64,000 bases of DNA, taken from NCBI GenBank assembly GCA_964247085.1, contig CAXTSX010000003.1, forward strand, positions 1 through 64,000, given 5' to 3'. Of the stretch, positions 59,152 through 64,000 are shown in pieces; the stretch's first letter is position 1, and the number at the start of each line of letters is the position of its first letter. This DNA comes from JAAFHZ01 sp964247085 (GTDB lineage Bacteria > Cyanobacteriota > Cyanobacteriia > Cyanobacteriales > Chamaesiphonaceae). The position numbers were made by a program, and so were the translations under genes. Under the pieces are notes generated by a model. It worked only from the letters and a program-made list of their open reading frames with translations. It was not told where the DNA came from and searched no databases.

Positions 59152-60154
59152 ATGACAACTTCGCCATTAGTTAAAACCTCTAATTCCCAGGCGGCTATCA
59201 ATACCGCGATTCAAAAGCGCAATCCGACGATCGAGGACTTTAAATTTCGGGATGGTTTGCCAACAGCAGAAGAGTTACCTGATTCGGATGATAAAGCGGT
59301 GGATAGTGAGTTACAAGAATTAATTCCAGGATTGCTGAAGGCGATTCTGCTAGATTTGTGGTGCGATCAAACTAATTGGCTCTTTGGCATCGACCTAGGG
59401 TTTTATTATCACCCCGATCGACCCGCAATTGCCCCGGATGGCCTATTGAGTCTGGGGGTAGAAGATATTGATGATGAATGCCTGCGCTCTAGTTATGTAT
59501 TATGGGATGAAAAAGTAATTCCCTTGTTCGCGCTAGAAGTTATTTCAAGAACACCCGGTAAGGAACAGACCAAAAAATTTGAGATTTATCAATCGATCGG
59601 GATCTTGTACTATCTAGTCTATGCCCCCTTACGCAAAAGAAAGGCTAAATTTCAGCTATATAAGTTGATTGATGGTAAGTATGTCTTGCAAAGTGATGGT
59701 CAGCAGCCTTATTGGATGCCAGAAATCGGTCTAGCTATTGGGTCAGAAAATCGCATCTATCGTCGTAGTCAACGCGAGTGGCTTTATTGGTATGACGAAA
59801 ATGATTTACGTTATCCAACTCCTACTGAAAGAGCTGAAGCCGAATCCCAGCGGGCGAAGGCCGAATCCCAGCGGGCAGAAGCTGAATCCCAACGAGCAGA
59901 AGCTGAATCCCAACGAGCAGAAGCTGAATCCCAACGAGCAGAAGCTGAATNNNNNNNNNNNNNNNNNNNNNNNNNNNNNNNNNNNNNNNNNNNNNNNNNN
60001 NNNNNNNNNNNNNNNNNNNNNNNNNNNNNNNNNNNNNNNNNNNNNNNNNNCCCAACGGGCTGATATGGCGATGGCTGCCCAGCAGGCGGCTGAACAAGAA
60101 AATAATGTTTTGCGGCAGCGACTACGTGCGTTAGGGATAGATCCAGACTCTTAA
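59152..60154 (+). CDS. Uma2-type (DUF820) PD-(D/E)XK protein, interrupted by an assembly gap
   Basis: The ATG at 59152 opens MTTSPLVKTSNSQAA. The Uma2 nuclease core has IAPDGLLSL (Asp), PLFALEVISRTPGKEQTKKF (Glu-x-Ser) and YQSIGILYYLVYAP. After residue about 225 an ESQRAEA heptad repeat begins and runs into 100 N (59951-60050). After the gap comes QRADMAMAAQQAAEQENNVL and the end RALGIDPDS with TAA at 60152-60154. The two sides are not in the same frame with 100 N, but join as E-S-Q-R if the gap is a multiple of 21. The coiled coil is a feature of many cyanobacterial Uma2 proteins. Function is uncertain. Confidence 0.75.
59839..59950 (+). repeat. 21-bp tandem repeat encoding a 7-residue coiled-coil unit
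   Basis: Five full units start at 59839, 59860, 59881, 59902 and 59923, plus a partial one at 59944. Each encodes AESQRAE/K. The last three full units are identical at base level, and the earlier two differ by several bases. The repeat continues into the gap, which probably arises from its collapse. Confidence 0.85.
59951..60050. other. Assembly gap of 100 N in the tandem repeat
   Basis: The N run is exactly 100 bases, the usual placeholder for unknown length. Sequence before it ends GCTGAAT and after it starts CCCAACGGGCT, which join as one more repeat unit. The true length is therefore likely a multiple of 21, possibly zero. Confidence 0.95.
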
Positions 60155-60255
60155 GACCCTGGCCGGTCATTTGATTTGTGCTGTGTCCTTCAAGTGAATA
60201 GTCTGTTATTAAGGCTGAGATGGAGATCGACCGACAGAACTTAGTTAAACGAAAA

Positions 60256-63200
60256 TCACTTCACTTGACCCCGAAAACGCACAAATCCGTAAGAACCAAT
60301 TGGAGCACCGGCAGTTGTAGCTGGGGGCAAGCTTCCTAAATTAACTACAACGGCACCGTTATCATTGGTTCCATTACAATTCACTCTAGGGTAAACATCT
60401 TTGGGATTGCTACCCGGTGGGAAGTAGCGGGCAACATCCCCATCAGCTACATTGGTGTAAGATTCGGTATTACCATTCAGAAGAGCCAAGATTCCCCGAC
60501 TTTCATTGGTTCCACCGATGGCCTTAGGAGTATAAGTGTTAAAGGCTGTAGGCAAAAAGTTAACATTGCTAGGGACTCGATCGCAGAACAAAGTATTAGT
60601 TGCTGCAATATCGCCAGTGGAGAGAAAGTAGATGGTATATTCAATCTCATCTTTGGGCTTAACTACTCCGCCATTAATACCGCCAATCAAAAATGTGCTG
60701 CTAGTTGAATTAGGTGTATTTGGCCATTTGTCTGTATCAGGTCGAAGAACCGGAATCTGTACTAGCATTGGTGATGTCACTATATTGTCATCGTAAAAAT
60801 CATTAGGGTCATTAATATATTTTGATAAGTCGTACTGGCTACCAACTAACTGAGAATCATTGATTCTGGTAATTCGTTTAACTAATAATAGATTAGGATT
60901 ACCTAATGTAATTGGTGTGCTGGCACTAAATTCTGAAGTACTACGGGGTGCGATCGAAGCAATGGCACTACTAGTGGCAATTGCCGTGATTTCGTCAGTA
61001 GATCCTAAGGTAGTGGTGGTTAGACCATCCGTCAAACTAGTCGGAATGGGTAGACTGACGTTAAATAAGCCATTGGTACCAGCAGTGAAGTTACCAATCC
61101 AGTAACGACCTTCTCCATGGGGTTTGTTTAAATTGTCTCCGGCAATTACTTGGCCGTTTTGGTTGTTGTCGTTGTCTGCTTTATAAATCTCGATCTCGGC
61201 TCCAGTAAAAGCCGGATTTCCAGCTGAATTATTGCCGATGTATCCTTCTAGTTTTAGGGTGTTGCCAATTCGTTGCACCTTGGTGAAAATGGGGTAATTC
61301 ATACCACCATTGGGTAAGCTAGCAGACACTGTGCCAGTATTAGGTGTAACTCCATTAGCAATACCATAAGTATTGGGATCACGAGTAGTGGGGTCGAGAT
61401 CGATCGATAGCCCAGACCCATTCACACTAGACCCATTTTGGAAAATGCTATTTTTGGTCAACCTCAAACCATTTGCTCCTAATACAACCACGCCATGACC
61501 ACTATTTTCAGTAATTATATTATTGCTTAAGGAAATCTGAGAATTGGGAGCAGAATAGACCACTACCCCTATGGTTTCAGTGGAAGGGCTGGAAACATTA
61601 TAGCCATTGTGCTTAATAGTATTATTGTCAAGTAGGGTGTTAGTTAAGGTGCCACCAGAGAAACCTAATTCGACACCAGCACCCCGCATGTTTTTGACTA
61701 AATTATAGCGAATAGTATCGCTGGTTCCAGAGCCAATTAGCAAAATACCATCATAGGTTATGGTATGTCCATTACTAGGTACATCTACTTCGTTATACTC
61801 AATTAGCAGATTAGAGCCATTGCTATCTCGTCGTATACCAGAGTTATTGACTCGCACATAGTTGTGTTTGATATTGATATTACTAGCGGCTCCAGCAGTT
61901 ATTCCATAACTAGGAACGTCAGACGTAGTGGCATCTGTACTGCCATTGGCACTCATACCCACCAAATTGTCCTGTACTAAAGAATTGGCTCCAGACACTG
62001 AAATGCTGCCGGAATTAAATGCAATATTTTTGATTTCGTTATTACTACCTGTCGCTAATAAAGGATATTTACCCTTAATTTCAATTTCAGGCCGGTTGAA
62101 CTTGGTCAGGGAATTCATTGGACTGGTAATTGTTCCGACCGTTCCACCAGTACCAACTTGGCCAGTGTTAGTTTCTGCACCGCCAGGAGTAGCTTTGATG
62201 TTGGCGGTTTGAGTTGAGCCATCGAGTCTGGTTTTGGTATCAGTAATTGCTGGCAGACCTGATAATAGATTAATGACTGCGCTCCCACTAGTGAGTTGAC
62301 TGGCATAGTTAGTATTTTGCCCGGAGTTGGCAACACCGCTTGGAATCATGAAAATGCTAGTTTCAAAACTTACTGGTTGGCCAACTTGAGCAAGACTCCC
62401 TTCCCCCTTGAGATTATTACTATTAATGATAAATTGGCGTAACGAACCTTGACCACTATCATTGGTGTTGACGATCGTATCAAAGTTAAAGCCAAAATCC
62501 ACACCAGTAGCACCAGCTGTACCCACCGTAATTGTTGAAATACTTTGTGCCGTGGTCGTTGCAGTGGTCAAAGCCGCCAATGTTGTCGAACCATCACCAG
62601 CATCAGCCAGCTTTGGGGCTTCCCCGCCAACGCGATCGGGATCAGCCACCCCAATATTGTCGATCGTCAATCCTTGAGTACGGAAAGTTTGCACAGGCAG
62701 GAGTGTGCTTACATAACCAGGACGAGCAGATGTAACTGTAAGATTAACAACCCGAACTGTATACTGACCTGGAACTATTCCACCAGTAATATTGGTGTCA
62801 CCAAAATTATAAACACCATTAATATCAGTGGTTGTAAATCCTTTAAATGCTCCTGATGAGTCGTATAGTTCGACCCTGGCTCCTGACCGAGGAGAAAAAG
62901 AGCTATTCCAGGGGCGACCCGCGCCACCACCATAGTTAAAATCCTCGAATATGGTACCCGTGATTTTGGCCGCAATAACATTAGCACCAATAAAGCTCAG
63001 GCTTTCTTGATTACCATTATTGGAACCAGCGGTAGAATCATCGTCGCCAATAATTACTAATGCCTGTTTTACCCTGGCCGTAGCGTCTATAAATCCTATC
63101 CAACGAGTGGTGTTATTACCACATCCATTTGGGTTTGTGGAACCACCACATTGACTTTGATCAACAGCCACAAAGCCACCCCCGCTACTAATGTTGGTCG

Positions 63201-63945
63201 GTGTGATGGGAATATCTCTACCAATCCGATTTCCTCCGACATCAAGAAGTCTCAAAAGAGCTGGAGTACCCCCATTGGTACGGGTTTCTAGATCACCAAA
63301 CCAAGCCCCAAATGCAGAAATAGGTCGAGAGAAAGTGAACAGAACACCATTTCGATTGGTACTCAATCCTCCACTTTCAGTCCAGTAGCTCGATGAATTA
63401 CTGTATAAGCTGGCTGGACGGGGCGCACCGGCTTGCAATGTTAACGAATTGGTGAGTTGTGGAGGGCTAGTAGTATTGATTACTCCTGTACAGTTACCGC
63501 TAGAATCTACGTTTACAAACGCAACACCGACACCGACTCCATTAATTGTAAATAGATTAGATTCGTTGTTAGAAATTGTATTCGTATTAGTACCAGACCA
63601 GGATAGAGAGGTCTGCGGCGCTACTGCTGCGCGCCAAGTGTCATCTAAATTATCAGTGAGTGATCGAGCTGCAGCGCTGCTTCCAGATACTTCGGAACTA
63701 ATATACTCAGAGATTTTTGGATCAGTAGTTCCTTCACCAACCGTACAAGTACCGGAACGCGCAGGCAATGTATAGCTCATTACACTGATGCCGATCGCTA
63801 ATTTGGCTAGCTGTCCAACTATTTGCCATTTTTGGTGACAAAATAGGAGTAGTTGATTCGATCGATCACCCACCTGATAACTTCCATCCCATTGGTTGGG
63901 AGGTTTTTGTTGATATGGATAGGTAGGAGTAATACGCTGCATCAA
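60256..63945 (-). CDS. Large secreted protein: SdrD B-like, beta-helix and DUF11-like domains
   Basis: The 1229-residue precursor has a hydrophobic segment at about 44-62 after a long polar N-terminus, an extended signal typical of large cyanobacterial exoproteins. An SdrD B-like carboxypeptidase-regulatory module spans about 329-400 (KITGTIFEDFNYG, VYNFGDTNI, PGQYTVRVVN). A right-handed parallel beta-helix fills about 500-860 with many Asn/Gly repeats (NNIITENSGHGVVVLGANG). A DUF11-like adhesin domain follows from about 1080 (EIEYTIYFLSTGDIAATNTL). The end YGFVRFRGQVK is a recurrent cyanobacterial C-terminus. It is likely a cell-surface or secreted adhesin. No secretion partner gene is seen. 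The stop at 60256 is about 100 bases after the convergent Uma2 gene. Confidence 0.82.
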   Translation of the reverse strand: MMQRITPTYPYQQKPPNQWDGSYQVGDRSNQLLLFCHQKWQIVGQLAKLAIGISVMSYTLPARSGTCTVGEGTTDPKISEYISSEVSGSSAAARSLTDNLDDTWRAAVAPQTSLSWSGTNTNTISNNESNLFTINGVGVGVAFVNVDSSGNCTGVINTTSPPQLTNSLTLQAGAPRPASLYSNSSSYWTESGGLSTNRNGVLFTFSRPISAFGAWFGDLETRTNGGTPALLRLLDVGGNRIGRDIPITPTNISSGGGFVAVDQSQCGGSTNPNGCGNNTTRWIGFIDATARVKQALVIIGDDDSTAGSNNGNQESLSFIGANVIAAKITGTIFEDFNYGGGAGRPWNSSFSPRSGARVELYDSSGAFKGFTTTDINGVYNFGDTNITGGIVPGQYTVRVVNLTVTSARPGYVSTLLPVQTFRTQGLTIDNIGVADPDRVGGEAPKLADAGDGSTTLAALTTATTTAQSISTITVGTAGATGVDFGFNFDTIVNTNDSGQGSLRQFIINSNNLKGEGSLAQVGQPVSFETSIFMIPSGVANSGQNTNYASQLTSGSAVINLLSGLPAITDTKTRLDGSTQTANIKATPGGAETNTGQVGTGGTVGTITSPMNSLTKFNRPEIEIKGKYPLLATGSNNEIKNIAFNSGSISVSGANSLVQDNLVGMSANGSTDATTSDVPSYGITAGAASNINIKHNYVRVNNSGIRRDSNGSNLLIEYNEVDVPSNGHTITYDGILLIGSGTSDTIRYNLVKNMRGAGVELGFSGGTLTNTLLDNNTIKHNGYNVSSPSTETIGVVVYSAPNSQISLSNNIITENSGHGVVVLGANGLRLTKNSIFQNGSSVNGSGLSIDLDPTTRDPNTYGIANGVTPNTGTVSASLPNGGMNYPIFTKVQRIGNTLKLEGYIGNNSAGNPAFTGAEIEIYKADNDNNQNGQVIAGDNLNKPHGEGRYWIGNFTAGTNGLFNVSLPIPTSLTDGLTTTTLGSTDEITAIATSSAIASIAPRSTSEFSASTPITLGNPNLLLVKRITRINDSQLVGSQYDLSKYINDPNDFYDDNIVTSPMLVQIPVLRPDTDKWPNTPNSTSSTFLIGGINGGVVKPKDEIEYTIYFLSTGDIAATNTLFCDRVPSNVNFLPTAFNTYTPKAIGGTNESRGILALLNGNTESYTNVADGDVARYFPPGSNPKDVYPRVNCNGTNDNGAVVVNLGSLPPATTAGAPIGSYGFVRFRGQVK

Positions 63946-64000
63946 GACTACGACAAATAGGTCAATTTAATCATTTAGAACTGGCGTAACATGCAAACAA

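Noticed and set aside
59839..59950. CRISPR-like array
   Set aside because: The units are contiguous 21-bp coding repeats without spacers and encode a coiled coil.
61928..62735. Forward frames inside the large secreted protein gene
   Set aside because: They are antisense to the Asn/Gly/Thr-rich beta-helix, with composition explained by that strand.

Overview
The window is chromosomal DNA of a cyanobacterium. The evidence is the density of CGATCG/GATCGATC (HIP1-like) words and the many lineage-typical proteins: Ycf51, a DUF1824 protein, an LpxB-related glycosyltransferase, PATAN (PatA N-terminal) proteins, a cyanobacteriochrome-type GAF kinase, SigF, a DesA-type desaturase and an NtcA-type promoter. 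A class III glutamine synthetase (glnN) is present, as in several non-diazotrophic cyanobacteria. I do not assign a genus. No tRNA, rRNA, CRISPR array, phage or intact insertion sequence was seen.

Layout. 0.2-4.2 kb: three genes joined by ATGA overlaps, a histidyl-tRNA synthetase-type protein, a long-form (plant-like) HisG and a second HisRS of another subfamily. 4.4-10.2 kb: a membrane protein, a cobalamin riboswitch leading into small unknown ORFs, a desaturase, ilvE and the LpxB-like gene. 10.2-23.6 kb: a signalling district. It holds a PATAN-receiver protein, an Hpt protein, a V4R-like/Roadblock/PATAN/small-GTPase module, and a kinase with both DXCF and Cys-His bilin motifs followed by an Rcp-like regulator and a hybrid kinase; hisA and accD lie among them. 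23.6-30.6 kb: DUF1824, a 75-bp near-perfect palindrome, glnN with an NtcA promoter, dps, a Cro-type regulator, acs and a methyltransferase.

30.7-36.1 kb: a GIY-YIG gene with a small partner, a secreted barnase-type RNase with its barstar inhibitor, sat, rpiA, an RRM protein and ssb. 36.2-40.3 kb: a reverse-strand run of K+ channel, ispF, a peptide-type binding lipoprotein and larB. 40.4-49.2 kb: rnhB, a hotdog protein, then an alpha/beta hydrolase / membrane-anchored Mur ligase / Ddl operon, an unknown protein, and trpE with a Kir-type channel. 49.4-57 kb is accessory and partly decayed: a glycosyltransferase remnant before an intact glycosyltransferase, a LuxR regulator, unknown small genes, an Rpn-type nuclease fragment, a PIN/ribbon-helix-helix toxin-antitoxin pair with its own operator, and a truncated HigA-like antitoxin. 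57-64 kb: sigF, sufU, ycf51, a Uma2 protein whose 21-bp coiled-coil repeat is broken by an assembly gap, and a 1229-residue secreted beta-helix protein.

How the parts may work together. The PATAN, Roadblock, GTPase, Hpt, cyanobacteriochrome and SigF genes are of the kinds used by cyanobacteria for type IV pilus and phototaxis control, so this may be a light-to-motility neighbourhood (inference). The least familiar systems are the HisRS-HisG-HisRS trio, the hydrolase/Mur ligase/Ddl operon, the riboswitch with unknown small targets, and the secreted RNase/barstar pair.
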